Origin: Succinivibrio dextrinosolvens
GTDB lineage: Bacteria > Pseudomonadota > Gammaproteobacteria > Enterobacterales > Succinivibrionaceae
Assembly (NCBI RefSeq): GCF_011065405.1
Contig: NZ_CP047056.1
Coordinates: 248,001-312,000, forward strand
Length of the DNA stretch: 64,000 nucleotides
Reading direction: 5' to 3'
The notes under the pieces were generated by a model, which saw nothing but the letters and a program-made list of their open reading frames with translations, was not told the origin of the DNA and searched no databases. Of this stretch, positions 1 through 9,905 are shown piece after piece (position 1 is the stretch's first letter; every line of letters begins with the position of its first letter). Made by a program: the position numbers and the translations under genes.

Positions 1-1506
1 CTCTGCTGCTTCGTAGTAGTACTTGTCGTGCATGTACTGAATCAGGTTTAGAACATTTACATATAGGCTTGCTAACCACTCTAGAACGATATCATAGTTT
101 GCCATAACCTCATCGTAGTCTAAATACTCTGAAGTGATCTTAGGTAACTTAGGACCAACCTGCATACGGGTCTTAACGTCGATACCGCCGTTCATTGCGT
201 ATAGAAGAGCCTTAGCTAGGTTTGCACGTGCACCGAAGAACTGCATTTCCTTACCAGTCTGAGTTGCAGATACGCAGCAGCAGATTGAGTAATCATCGCC
301 CCACTCAACACGCATTACGTCATCATTCTCATACTGGATTGATGAAGTATCTACAGAGATCTTAGCAGCATACTTGCGGAAGTTCTCTGGAAGCTTGCTG
401 GTGTATAGAACAGTCAGATTAGGCTCTGGTGATGGGCCCATGTTTTCTAAGGTGTGTAGGAAACGGTAGTCTGACTTGGTAACCATGTGACGGCCGTCAA
501 TACCAAAACCTGCAACCTCAAGAGTTGCCCATACAGGGTCGCCTGAGAACAGCTGCTGGTAAGAAGGAATACGAGCAAACTTAACCATACGTAGCTTCAT
601 TACTAAGTGGTCAATCAGCTCCTGAGCCTCAGTCTCGGTCAGCTTGCCTTCCTGAATATCACGGTTGATGTAAATATCTAAGAAGGTTGAGATACGACCG
701 ATTGACATAGCAGCACCATTCTGAGTCTTGATAGCAGCTAGGTAACCGAAGTATAACCACTGAACAGCTTCACGTGCGTTTGAAGCTGGCTGTGAAATGT
801 CAAAGCCATAGCTCTGAGCCATAACCTTCATAGCCTTTAAAGCTTTGATCTGATCAGCTAACTCTTCACGCTGACGGATTACGTCGTCAACCATGATGCC
901 GCAGCCGCAGTTCTTTAAATCAGCCTGCTTCTGCTCGATCAGGAAGTCGATACCGTAAAGGGCTACACGACGGTAGTCACCAACGATACGGCCACGACCG
1001 TAGGTATCTGGAAGACCAGTTAAGATCTTGTTCTTACGAGCAAGACGCATCTCTGGAGTATATGCATCATATACAGCCTGGTTGTGGGTCTTGTGATACT
1101 CGTTGAAAATCTGGTTGAATTTTGGATTTGGAGTATAACCGTTAGTGGTACATGCTTCCTGAGCCATCTTGATACCACCATAAGGCATGAAAGCACGCTT
1201 TAATGGCTTATCAGTCTGTAAACCAACAACTTTCTCTAAATCCTTGCTGTTCTCTGAGATGTAGCCAGGACCATAAGCGGTAATACCTGATACAATCTCG
1301 GTTTCCATATCAAGAACACCACCCTGAGCACGCTCCTGGTGCTGTAACTTCTGTAGTTCGCCCCATAGCTTATTGGTTGCATCGGTAGGACCAGCTAAGA
1401 ATGATGAATCACCATCATATGGTGTGTAGTTGTTCTGAATAAAATCTCTTACGTTAACATCAGAGATCCAGTGGGTTCCTTTGAAACCACGCCATTGCTC
1501 TTTCAT
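1..1506 (-). CDS. pflB: Pyruvate formate-lyase, C-terminal part cut by window edge
   Basis: Cytoplasmic glycyl-radical enzyme that splits pyruvate plus CoA into acetyl-CoA and formate in anaerobic fermentation. I translated 502 residues on the minus strand. They follow the PflB pattern throughout, including the active-site cysteine segment ICCCVSA (C410-C411 correspond to the catalytic pair; an extra Cys precedes them) and the following KEMQFFGARANLAKALLYA block. The glycine-radical site lies near the C-terminus and is outside the window. The start at 1506 is supported by TAGGAGT eight bases upstream. No focA lies directly upstream; the next gene is fbp, 362 bases away, so pflB probably has its own promoter. 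Confidence 0.95.
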   Translation of the reverse strand, partial: MKEQWRGFKGTHWISDVNVRDFIQNNYTPYDGDSSFLAGPTDATNKLWGELQKLQHQERAQGGVLDMETEIVSGITAYGPGYISENSKDLEKVVGLQTDKPLKRAFMPYGGIKMAQEACTTNGYTPNPKFNQIFNEYHKTHNQAVYDAYTPEMRLARKNKILTGLPDTYGRGRIVGDYRRVALYGIDFLIEQKQADLKNCGCGIMVDDVIRQREELADQIKALKAMKVMAQSYGFDISQPASNAREAVQWLYFGYLAAIKTQNGAAMSIGRISTFLDIYINRDIQEGKLTETEAQELIDHLVMKLRMVKFARIPSYQQLFSGDPVWATLEVAGFGIDGRHMVTKSDYRFLHTLENMGPSPEPNLTVLYTSKLPENFRKYAAKISVDTSSIQYENDDVMRVEWGDDYSICCCVSATQTGKEMQFFGARANLAKALLYAMNGGIDVKTRMQVGPKLPKITSEYLDYDEVMANYDIVLEWLASLYVNVLNLIQYMHDKYYYEAAE

Positions 1507-1868
1507 GATTACTCCTAAATATATTTAATGAGATCTGTTTCTTGCAGATCCCTATCTCTATTCAAGCAGTGAGCATTATATATTCATGATTTCAAAATTC
1601 AAACATTCAGTTAGACATGATTTAATGTGAAAGATATCTCAAAACAGGTTTGAAAGGCTTAATTACAGGGATTATAAGGAATTTAATTTTTTTTAATTTT
1701 TAAACTGAGTTTATTAACTCACTATAAACTTATTAAATGGGAAAAATAGAAAAAATTACAATGTGGTTTATTAAGTGCGAAAGCACAGCTGACTGAATTC
1801 AGACAAGTGTTTTAGGTAAAAATATCCTTAAAAAGGCTGATTCAGACAGTACTGTGCCGTAAATTAGA
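1507..1868 (-). promoter_or_regulatory. Upstream region of pflB
   Basis: This 362-base AT-rich gap separates the fbp stop from the pflB start, and both genes read leftward. It should hold the pflB promoter and 5' leader. A small inverted repeat, GATCTG (1532-1537) with CAGATC (1545-1550), sits 26-44 bases before the pflB start codon and would lie in the leader. I did not find a convincing FNR box or a T-tailed terminator for fbp. Confidence 0.45.
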
Positions 1869-3782
1869 TTATTTTGTTAGTTTTTCAGCAATAACACCAT
1901 TCTCATAAAGATCAAGAAGATCTTTTAGCTCTCGTACTCTTTCCTTAAGCTCTGCTCCCCAGTCAGTATCAGCAACAAGTTTTCTTGGCTTATATTCTTC
2001 AACTGACAGCTCTTCAATATCCTCAATATCACGAAGTGAATCAATGGCATCACGCTTGTTTGTAAAAGGAGTATGAGCTTTTAAATGAAGGCAGTGAGAA
2101 TTATAAATAAGAGTGTAACCTGCAATACCAGTCTTATCCTGATATGCTCTGCAGAATCCACCGTCAATAACTAGGAGTTTGCCTCTGGCTCTGATAGGTG
2201 ACTCCCCTTTTTTTGCCATAATTGGAGTATGTCCATTGATAATATGGCCTTTTTTAGGATTTAGACCGAATTCCTTTAAAATCATCTCACAGGTCTGAAC
2301 CTTGTGATAATACTCATAATAAGGATTTCTTGGTTCGTCCTGAACAGCTTCTTCTTTTATCAGAAGTTTCTCAAAGATTTTCATACGTCTGCCGGATAAT
2401 GGGGATAACGGAGCTGTCCACATATACCAGAAGAAATCCAGGTGGTCATCATCTCTATTAAGATAGCCTTCACGAATCTTGGTCTGACAGAAATTCAGAT
2501 AATCTCTGCCACTTAGATACTGATTATTACATTTAATCTTTAAAAACTGACCATTCTCATCTAATGGAACACATCCATGATAAAGAAGATTACCGTTGTA
2601 GCATTTATACATATCACCTTTTGTAAACAGGAACTGTATATGTTCTCTAAGACGAACTGAACTGGTAAAGGAAGAAATCAGGTCTTCCATTAGTTCCTGT
2701 TCACCGTCTGACAACTGATATGGAGCATTCACATTAACAGTTGGCATATCTGTAAAATTGAGATGATAAGTATTTCCATCCGCAAGCTTGAGAGTGCCTC
2801 TCTTAAGATCAATATGATCAAAAAGCTTCAGCTCCTGAAGATTGTATTCAGTATGTCTGTCAACTATAGCACCAACCAGCTTCATTCCTAATACCGACAA
2901 GGCTTTCTGCAGAGCAGGATAACCAGGTTCATCCTTATAAGTGCTAGTGCTAAAGAGCACCAGTTTTCGCAATGAGATGCCATATCCGTTTTCAAGCATC
3001 TTATAGTTGTTGTAGCGAAGATTGTTTAACAGAACATTGACAATGCACATCCCACTGCCACAGGCTGCTCCCATCCAGAGAACATCATGATTACCCCACT
3101 GCAGATCCAGATGATGATAGGATGATAGAACATCCATGCATTTGTCAGGACTAGGACCTCTGTCAAAGATATCACCTAAAACATGAAGCTTGGCCACAGC
3201 AAGAGTCTTGATTAGCTCACAAACATCCCTAATAAACAGTTCAGAACTACCAGTTTCAACAATAGACTGAAGGATCTTTTCATGATATAGCTTTTGAATA
3301 TGATCTTCATCAGACTTCGAGTGCATCATCTCGTCAATGATGTAGGAAAAATTGGTTTTGATAATGGAACGAACCTTTTCTCGGCTGTATTTTGAGGAGA
3401 AAAAGTTACACATTGAAATCAGATTAACTATAGTCTTCTTAATGTACTCATCCGTAAAACGGTTTTCCTGTTTCAGTTTTTTCATTACCGTACTTGGGTA
3501 ATAGATAAGAGTACAAAGTTCGTCTTTTTCCTTAAGGGTACAGTTATCTAGAACAATCTTAACCTTATCCTTAATTACACCAGAAGCATTGTTTATGATG
3601 TGCCGAAAGGCATCATATTCACCGTGAATATCGGAGATAAAATGCTCTGTTCCTTTTGGAAGACTCAGCTCTGAGGTCAAATTAATAAGTTTTGAGTAGA
3701 CTGCACAGCGGTTAGGATACTGAGTTGATAATAGTCTCAGCAGTCTTAAATGCTGGGCTGTGTATTTTTTAGTAGCAGGCAT
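1869..3782 (-). CDS. fbp: Class III fructose-1,6-bisphosphatase
   Basis: Gluconeogenic enzyme that hydrolyses fructose-1,6-bisphosphate to fructose-6-phosphate. At 637 residues it has the length of the class III (metallophosphatase-fold) family typical of Firmicutes, not the ~330-residue class I enzyme usual in enterics. Metal-site motifs are visible: DIHGEYD at residues 51-57, LGDIFDRGP, WGNHD and NGHTP near the C-terminus. It lies 42 bases downstream of an iron alcohol dehydrogenase on the same strand, so the two may be cotranscribed. No strong ribosome site precedes the ATG. The family call is firm; an origin by transfer from Firmicutes is only an inference. Confidence 0.93.
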   Translation of the reverse strand: MPATKKYTAQHLRLLRLLSTQYPNRCAVYSKLINLTSELSLPKGTEHFISDIHGEYDAFRHIINNASGVIKDKVKIVLDNCTLKEKDELCTLIYYPSTVMKKLKQENRFTDEYIKKTIVNLISMCNFFSSKYSREKVRSIIKTNFSYIIDEMMHSKSDEDHIQKLYHEKILQSIVETGSSELFIRDVCELIKTLAVAKLHVLGDIFDRGPSPDKCMDVLSSYHHLDLQWGNHDVLWMGAACGSGMCIVNVLLNNLRYNNYKMLENGYGISLRKLVLFSTSTYKDEPGYPALQKALSVLGMKLVGAIVDRHTEYNLQELKLFDHIDLKRGTLKLADGNTYHLNFTDMPTVNVNAPYQLSDGEQELMEDLISSFTSSVRLREHIQFLFTKGDMYKCYNGNLLYHGCVPLDENGQFLKIKCNNQYLSGRDYLNFCQTKIREGYLNRDDDHLDFFWYMWTAPLSPLSGRRMKIFEKLLIKEEAVQDEPRNPYYEYYHKVQTCEMILKEFGLNPKKGHIINGHTPIMAKKGESPIRARGKLLVIDGGFCRAYQDKTGIAGYTLIYNSHCLHLKAHTPFTNKRDAIDSLRDIEDIEELSVEEYKPRKLVADTDWGAELKERVRELKDLLDLYENGVIAEKLTK

Positions 3783-3824
3783 TTTTTATGTTTGTTAATT
3801 GTTTTTAGTTGTTATATATACGTT

Positions 3825-5024
3825 TTAATCAGAATACTTATAATGAGCAGCTCTGTAGTAAATCGCCTCACAGTCCTTTCTGTATAAAAGAACGAACTGT
3901 CCCTCGGTTTTATTTACATCATCAACACCAAGCATATTCAGAAGATGAGGAATATCCTCCTCTTTTGCTCCTATTTCCTCAAAGGAAAGAGGCATACCTA
4001 TAGAATGCAGAAAATGTCTGAAAGCTCTGATGCCTTCTCTTGCAGTTGAAGCAGGATCATCAAAGTCCATGGATACCCCGAATACTCTTACGGCAAACTG
4101 AGCAAACCTCATAACATCATGTTTATAAACATAATCCATCCAGGCAGGAAAAATCACTGCTAGTCCTGCTCCATGGGCAACATCATATAAGGCAGAAAGC
4201 TGATGCTCTATATGATGACTGGCCCAGTCCTGTACCCTGTCAACACCACAGATATTGTTATGTGCCAATGAGCCTGCCCACATGATATTTGCACGGGCAT
4301 CGTAGTTTGAAGGATCATCAATAGCCACAGGAGCGTTTTCAATAATAGCCTTTAACAGCGCCTCACACATATAATCAGTTACGGTTACACCTTTTGAATT
4401 AGTAAAGTAACGTTCTAGGATATGAGCGATCATGTCAGTTATACCGCAGGCTGTCTGATATCTGCTTACAGAGAAGGTAAGTTCAGGATCCAGGATAGCA
4501 AACAGAGGTCGGTTCAAAGGTGAACCGCATCCATTCTTGACCACTTTACCGTCAATTTCCTTTTCAATTACAGTGGATAATGAACTCTCAGAACCTGCTG
4601 CAGGAATAGTCAGTACACAGCCTGTCTTAAGAGCTGTTTTGGGTTTTCTTTTCTTAGTAAAAAAATCAAAAAAATCTCCATCATCAGGAATTCCCAGAGC
4701 AATTGCCTTAGCTGTATCAATTACACTTCCACCTCCTACAGCTAAAATGAAGTCGATCTGCTTTTCTCTGCCAAGTTCAATTCCTTTATAAACCAGATCT
4801 GCTCTTGGATTTGGGAGGACACCGCCTAATAAAGAATAATCAATTGAATTTGATTTTAGCTGTTCCTCAACAGAATCAAGTAAACCGGATTTTTTAGCAT
4901 GTTCACTACCATAAACCACCAATACATTCTTATAACCGTAGCTTTTGATGGTATCACCGCATTTTGAACTGGTACCCTGACCGAAAATGTATTTTGTTGG
5001 GACAACAAATTCAAAGTTTTCCAT
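3825..5024 (-). CDS. Iron-containing alcohol dehydrogenase (YqhD/butanol dehydrogenase type)
   Basis: Group III alcohol dehydrogenase of 399 residues that would reduce aldehydes with NAD(P)H during fermentation. The nucleotide-binding segment VGGGSVIDTAKAIA and the Fe-ADH metal-site signature (GITDMIAHILERY, ASHHIEHQLSALYDVAHGAG) are intact, supplying the Asp and three His ligands. Opening residues resemble the YqhD/BdhA branch, which usually prefers NADPH; the substrate cannot be told from sequence. It is the first gene of a probable adh-fbp pair and is divergent from the binding-protein gene at 5247. Promoters for both should lie in the 220 bases between them. Confidence 0.9.
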   Translation of the reverse strand: MENFEFVVPTKYIFGQGTSSKCGDTIKSYGYKNVLVVYGSEHAKKSGLLDSVEEQLKSNSIDYSLLGGVLPNPRADLVYKGIELGREKQIDFILAVGGGSVIDTAKAIALGIPDDGDFFDFFTKKRKPKTALKTGCVLTIPAAGSESSLSTVIEKEIDGKVVKNGCGSPLNRPLFAILDPELTFSVSRYQTACGITDMIAHILERYFTNSKGVTVTDYMCEALLKAIIENAPVAIDDPSNYDARANIMWAGSLAHNNICGVDRVQDWASHHIEHQLSALYDVAHGAGLAVIFPAWMDYVYKHDVMRFAQFAVRVFGVSMDFDDPASTAREGIRAFRHFLHSIGMPLSFEEIGAKEEDIPHLLNMLGVDDVNKTEGQFVLLYRKDCEAIYYRAAHYKYSD

Positions 5025-5246
5025 GATTATTCCTTATGAGAGTTCAAAAAAATTTTCTTACATATTATCATGTTATAATTGGTTAAAATCTTAAAAAAAA
5101 TCCAATATGCAACCATAATCAGCATTTTTTTCTTAATTTTTGCCTAAAATATAGCTAACAGCATTCTGAATATTTTTCAATACCCGCATTTTGTTATACA
5201 ATGCACCATATTTTTTAGTTTCAATATCAACTATATGAGGATGACT

Positions 5247-6383
5247 ATGAAGGTTGGATCAATTTGCCTTTTAACTGCTGCCCTGATTTGTGCTTCAAAC
5301 AGTGCAATGGCAGAAAAAAGCGACAAGGTAAACATCTGGAACTGGAGTTATAACATTGGAGAAAACACTGTAGCAGATTTTGAAAAAGACACTGGCCTTA
5401 AAACCAGCTATGTTGAGTATGATTCAAATGAGCTTCAGGAAACCAGACTATTAGCAGGAAATACAGGATTTGATGCTGCTATTGTTGTAAGTTATAACGT
5501 ACCTCGTATGGCTAAGGCCGGTGCTCTGATGAAAATCGATCACTCAAAGATCCCTAACTGGGTAAAGCAGAACAAGGCCCGTCTTGAAAAACTTGCCACC
5601 ATCGATCCAAATAATGACTACGCCTACCCTTATATCGAGATTTCCATTGGTATCGGCTATAATAAGCAGAAGGTTGCCGAGATAATGGGTAAGGACTTCA
5701 AATTTGAATCATGGAATGATCTTTTCAATCCAGAGAATTCAGCTAAGCTGAAGAAATGTGGTATTGCCATTATTGATTCTCCAATCGAAGTTATCTCTGC
5801 TGTACAGCATTACCTGAACAAACCACCTCGTTCAGAGAAAGCAGAAGATTACGAGGAGGCAAGAAAGATTCTTACTTCTCTTGCAAGCAATACCTCATAC
5901 TTCCAGTCTAACCGTTATGTAACCGATATTGCATCAGGCGAAATCTGCGTTGCCATCGGTTATTCCGGAGACTTCGTTCAGGCTAATCACCTGGCACAGC
6001 ATGGCAAAAACAAGTATGATGTTGACTATGTCGTACCAAAAGAGGGGTCTATCATGTGGTTTGACAGCTGGACTGTACCACGTGGAGCAAAGAATGTAGA
6101 CAATGCTATGACCTGGTTTAACTGGCTTTTAGATCCAAAGAACGCCTCTGCTCTTTCAGATGAGATTGGTTATATCATGCCAGTTGATGAGGCTATGCAG
6201 AATCTTTCAGAGGAACTAAAGGCAAATCCAAGCATTATGCTTTCTGAAGAAAAACTGAAGACCATGTACTTTATGCAGGAGACTTCACAGAAGACCTCTA
6301 AGATTGTAAGTAATGTCTGGAACACCATGAAGATGGATTCAGAAAAGAATCGTGGTCAGGACAACGCTAACGGTTGGGATTAA
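5247..6383 (+). CDS. Periplasmic polyamine-binding protein (PotF/PotD-like)
   Basis: Solute-binding protein of a spermidine/putrescine-type ABC importer, exported to the periplasm. A Sec signal peptide ends near NSAMAEKS, and the mature protein opens with VNIWNWSYNIGENTVADF, characteristic of PotF/PotD. Three in-frame ATGs lie at 5235, 5241 and 5247. I chose 5247 because TGAGG sits six bases before it. No PotA, PotB or PotC gene is nearby: the next gene is a MATE transporter and a terminator hairpin follows this gene. It is therefore an orphan binding protein whose membrane partners must be elsewhere. Substrate is inferred only from family similarity. Confidence 0.85.
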   Translation: MKVGSICLLTAALICASNSAMAEKSDKVNIWNWSYNIGENTVADFEKDTGLKTSYVEYDSNELQETRLLAGNTGFDAAIVVSYNVPRMAKAGALMKIDHSKIPNWVKQNKARLEKLATIDPNNDYAYPYIEISIGIGYNKQKVAEIMGKDFKFESWNDLFNPENSAKLKKCGIAIIDSPIEVISAVQHYLNKPPRSEKAEDYEEARKILTSLASNTSYFQSNRYVTDIASGEICVAIGYSGDFVQANHLAQHGKNKYDVDYVVPKEGSIMWFDSWTVPRGAKNVDNAMTWFNWLLDPKNASALSDEIGYIMPVDEAMQNLSEELKANPSIMLSEEKLKTMYFMQETSQKTSKIVSNVWNTMKMDSEKNRGQDNANGWD

Positions 6384-6414
6384 CTATATTATCAGAATTA
6401 TCGATCTTTAAATA

Positions 6415-6445
6415 AAAACACGTTCATGGACTGGACGTGTTTTTT
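6415..6445 (+). terminator. Rho-independent terminator after the binding-protein gene
   Basis: An 11-bp stem (AAAACACGTTC at 6415-6425 with GGACGTGTTTT at 6433-6443, one G-T pair) is followed by a T run. It lies 32 bases after the stop codon and 15 bases before the MATE gene. Confidence 0.8.
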
Positions 6446-6459
6446 CTTTTTAAATCAAT

Positions 6460-7866
6460 ATGTTTTCACCAATATACAAAAAAGAGATAAAAACACAGTT
6501 AAGACTGTTTCTGCCTTTTCTTATTGCTCAGTTATCCTCAACTGCGATGAGTACTGTTGACACTATCATGGCGGGACTTGCAGGAACAATTGATCTGTCA
6601 GGAGTTGCTATTGCCAGCTCCTTCTACTGGCCTGCCTATATGTTTCTTGCAGGTATTGCCTATGGTGTAGCTCCAACTATTTCTCACCTTATGGCAACCA
6701 AAAATATGCGTTTTATGCAGCAAAGTCTTTTCAATGCAATGCTGGTGATTAGTGTATTCGGTTTTATTACTGCGGTTATTCTGAGTCTGTCGCACCTGAT
6801 ATTCAGGTTCGTTCCTTCTGATCCTATGATGATTAGTGTAGCAACAAAATATCTGTATTTTGTAGCCATAGCCTTACCTGCAACTGCAGTTTACAACGGT
6901 TATATTGCTTATGCTGAAGGTCTTTCCATCACAAGACCAGCCTTATATCTAGGACTGCTGCAACTGATTCTGGATATTCCATTTAACTATATATTTATTT
7001 TCGGAAAATTCGGCATGCCTGCTTTGGGAGGAGCCGGATGCGGCCTTACCACTGGACTAATCAATATCCTTACCTGTATCTGTCTTGTGATTTATATCAG
7101 AAGATCAAGAGCTATAGCAAAATATCGAGTTAAAGAAAATGTAAGGATCATTGATAAGGAAATTATCAGACAGTTTTTAAAACTGGCAATGCCGCTTGGC
7201 ATCTCAAGGACAGTTGAAATTGCAGGATTTTCTCTTGCAGCTGTAATCTTAAGCCCTTTTGGTCCTACGATAGTAGCCTCTCATTCCATTACACTTAATG
7301 TCTCAAGTCTTATCTACATGATCCCTTTATGTCTGGGACTTACAGCAACAATAAGAATATCTTCGGCTATGGGAGTCAGAAGTTGGGACAAGGCAATCGT
7401 TGTTTGCAAAGTGGTAATGGGACTGAACTTTTTTTGTCTGATATTTTATCTGTCAGGAATTATGCTGCTAAAAGAGAACATTGCAGCTTTATATTCAAAT
7501 GATCCAATTGTGCTTAAAATTACGTCTTTCCTTATGATTCTGAACTGCATATATATGCTACCTGATTCTATTCAGTGTGTCTTAGGTGGTGTTCTACAGG
7601 GCTTAAAAGACTCAAAAAGCATTCTTATCAATACTGTACTATCATTCTGGGTTATTGGTCTGCCATTAGGATACGTGCTAGCCTGGGGAGTTTTTTATAA
7701 GAAACTCGAAGCTTCTGGTATCTGGATTGGCTTTATCTGTGCGCTGACATTTTCGGCGATCTTCTTCAGTTCAAGGACCTATTACATATTAAGATACAGA
7801 AAAGCGCCAAAACTTCTGCTGTTAAACTATGAACTGGATGATAAAAAAGCAAACACTATGAAATAG
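6460..7866 (+). CDS. MATE-family multidrug/Na+ efflux transporter
   Basis: Inner-membrane antiporter of 468 residues, close to the usual MATE length, with about 12 hydrophobic segments. The N-terminal half carries the family pattern LIAQLSSTAMSTVDTIMAG, and the second half repeats it around residues 240-260 (LAMPLGISRTVEIAGFSLAA). It most resembles the NorM branch and would export cationic drugs or metabolites in exchange for Na+ or H+. The start at 6460 has no clear ribosome site. The gene stands alone between two hairpins, facing the PII gene. Substrate is unknown. Confidence 0.9.
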   Translation: MFSPIYKKEIKTQLRLFLPFLIAQLSSTAMSTVDTIMAGLAGTIDLSGVAIASSFYWPAYMFLAGIAYGVAPTISHLMATKNMRFMQQSLFNAMLVISVFGFITAVILSLSHLIFRFVPSDPMMISVATKYLYFVAIALPATAVYNGYIAYAEGLSITRPALYLGLLQLILDIPFNYIFIFGKFGMPALGGAGCGLTTGLINILTCICLVIYIRRSRAIAKYRVKENVRIIDKEIIRQFLKLAMPLGISRTVEIAGFSLAAVILSPFGPTIVASHSITLNVSSLIYMIPLCLGLTATIRISSAMGVRSWDKAIVVCKVVMGLNFFCLIFYLSGIMLLKENIAALYSNDPIVLKITSFLMILNCIYMLPDSIQCVLGGVLQGLKDSKSILINTVLSFWVIGLPLGYVLAWGVFYKKLEASGIWIGFICALTFSAIFFSSRTYYILRYRKAPKLLLLNYELDDKKANTMK

Positions 7867-7875
7867 AAAAAAAAG

Positions 7876-7907
7876 ATGGGGACCCAAGAAAAAATTCAAG
7901 TCCCCAT
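7876..7907. terminator. Hairpin between convergent MATE and PII genes
   Basis: An 8-bp GC-rich stem, ATGGGGAC (7876-7883) with GTCCCCAT (7900-7907), has an A run on its left. It therefore looks like a good terminator for the minus-strand PII gene and a weaker one for the plus-strand MATE gene. Confidence 0.75.
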
Positions 7908-7933
7908 TTCAATATACCCAAACCTTTTATTTA

Positions 7934-8284
<351 letters not shown>

Positions 8285-8287
8285 CTA

Positions 8288-9589
8288 TTAAAGATTGTAT
8301 CCACGCTCACCATGTGAGGCCAAATCAAGACCTTCAGACTCTTCATCAGAGGATACTCTCAGACCAACCAGCTTCTTGGCAATATAGAATGCGATAACTG
8401 AAGCTACAAATGACCAGACAACTGAAACAATGATTGAACCAATCTGACCGTAGGTCTGACCAAGGATAGAGGTCCATTCCCCCTTGAAACCTGTACCACC
8501 AAGCTCAGGAGAACAGAATACTCCTGTCAGAATGCCACCGCAGATTGCTCCTAAACCATGAATACCGAATACATCAAGAGAGTCATCAATCTTAAAAAGT
8601 CTCTTAAATCCATGTACACCCCACAGGCAGATAACACCGCAGGCTATACCGATTACAATCGCACCGGCTGGACTTACGAAAGCACAGGCTGGAGTAATAC
8701 CAACAAGACCTGCAATCACACCTGATGCTGTACCTAAGGTTGATGGCTTCTTGAAGATGATCCACTCAGCACACATCCAGGTTAAGGCTGCAGCTGCAGG
8801 ACAGAGAACAGTATTAATGAAAGCTAAAGCACTAACACCATCTGCACATAACTCTGAACCTGCGTTAAAGCCTAACCAGCCGATCCACAGCAGACAGGCT
8901 CCGATATAGGTGAAACCTAAGTTATGAGGAGTCATAATCACCTTGCCCAAATCATTTCTCTTACCCAGCATGAAAGCTCCGGTAATACCACATACAGCTG
9001 CATTGATATGAACAACGGTACCGCCAGCAAAGTCATAAGACATGAAATAGGAGTCGATGAAACCGCCACCCCAGACCTGATGAGCTAAAGGAGCATATGA
9101 GAGAACAATCCAGATTGACAAGGCAATCAGTACAGCAGAAAACTTAACTCGTTCTACAGTAGCACCGATAACGAGACAGGATGAAATAGCACAGAAGGCT
9201 GCCTGAAAGATTACAAAGGTAAACTCTGAAATTGATCCAGACAATGAATTGTAATCAACACCAGCTAAAAGAGCCTTTGACATATCGCCCAAAAAGCTTC
9301 CTAAAGCACCTTCAGTTCCACCAAAAGCGATGGTATAGCCAACAACAAACCAAAGCAGAATGGCTACACAGAAAACAGCCAGAGTCTGTTCAATAGTAGA
9401 CAGAACATTTTTAGCTCTGGTTAATCCAGAATAGAAAAGTCCTATTCCTGGAATGGACATCAGAAGAACCAGCATGGCAGACATCAGAATAAAACCGTTG
9501 TCAGCCTGACTTAATGAATCTTCAGCAAAAACGCTTTGTGATAATAAATACAGTGGTAACGCTGTACCTATCTTCAATGATCTTTTCAT
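8288..9589 (-). CDS. amtB: Ammonium transporter
   Basis: Ammonium channel of the Amt/Rh family, 433 residues, with a cleavable signal peptide (ending near SVFAEDS) and about 11 membrane segments. Family landmarks are present: GIGLFYSGL near the start, DFAGGTVVHINAA with the first pore His, GWLGFNAGSE, and FGIHGLGAICGGILTG with the second conserved His. It is the first gene of a two-gene unit with PII, which would plug the channel when nitrogen is ample. The upstream region holds repeated TGCAC motifs and palindromes that may be the nitrogen-control site. Confidence 0.95.
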   Translation of the reverse strand: MKRSLKIGTALPLYLLSQSVFAEDSLSQADNGFILMSAMLVLLMSIPGIGLFYSGLTRAKNVLSTIEQTLAVFCVAILLWFVVGYTIAFGGTEGALGSFLGDMSKALLAGVDYNSLSGSISEFTFVIFQAAFCAISSCLVIGATVERVKFSAVLIALSIWIVLSYAPLAHQVWGGGFIDSYFMSYDFAGGTVVHINAAVCGITGAFMLGKRNDLGKVIMTPHNLGFTYIGACLLWIGWLGFNAGSELCADGVSALAFINTVLCPAAAALTWMCAEWIIFKKPSTLGTASGVIAGLVGITPACAFVSPAGAIVIGIACGVICLWGVHGFKRLFKIDDSLDVFGIHGLGAICGGILTGVFCSPELGGTGFKGEWTSILGQTYGQIGSIIVSVVWSFVASVIAFYIAKKLVGLRVSSDEESEGLDLASHGERGYNL

Positions 9590-9667
9590 AATTTACCTCA
9601 CTAGTTTTTTTCTCTATGAAATTACGATACAAAAAAAATTTTTTTAGATAAATTTGAAAAATCAGTT

Positions 9668-9748
9668 TGCACCAAAATCTATATACAATAATAATCAATG
9701 CACTATTTTAATACCTTAAAATAGAAAATTTGCACTATTAAAAATAGT
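9668..9748 (-). promoter_or_regulatory. Repeat-rich control region upstream of amtB
   Basis: The 316-base gap between amtB and the isomerase gene holds three TGCAC motifs in one orientation at 9668, 9699 and 9731, spaced 31 and 32 bases, about three helical turns. The second and third each lead into a palindrome: CTATTTTAA/TTAAAATAG (9703-9724) and ACTATT/AATAGT (9734-9748). They lie 79-159 bases upstream of the amtB start. TGCACCAAAAT at 9668 resembles half of a classic NtrC site, but I saw no sigma-54 promoter between these sites and amtB, so the regulator is open. Confidence 0.45.
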
Positions 9749-9860
9749 ATCGATTGAGGATTATCTACAAGAAAACAGCTTGAATTACAGGATATTATTT
9801 GAGAAGAAAGAAAAATGAAAGAAATAATATGACAAATAAATAAAAAAATTTCTTTAAAAT

Positions 9861-9885
9861 AAAAAAGCCAGGGACAAGCCCTGGC
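9861..9885 (-). terminator. Rho-independent terminator of the isomerase gene
   Basis: A perfect 7-bp stem, GCCAGGG (9867-9873) with CCCTGGC (9879-9885), has six A residues on its left, which is a U tract in the minus-strand transcript. It lies 20 bases past the stop codon. Confidence 0.88.
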
Positions 9886-9905
9886 ATAAATTTAAACAAA
9901 GATTA

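Noticed and set aside
9590-9668. Sigma-54 promoter for amtB
   Set aside because: I looked for GG-N10-GC on the minus strand and found no acceptable match, despite NtrC-like half-sites upstream.
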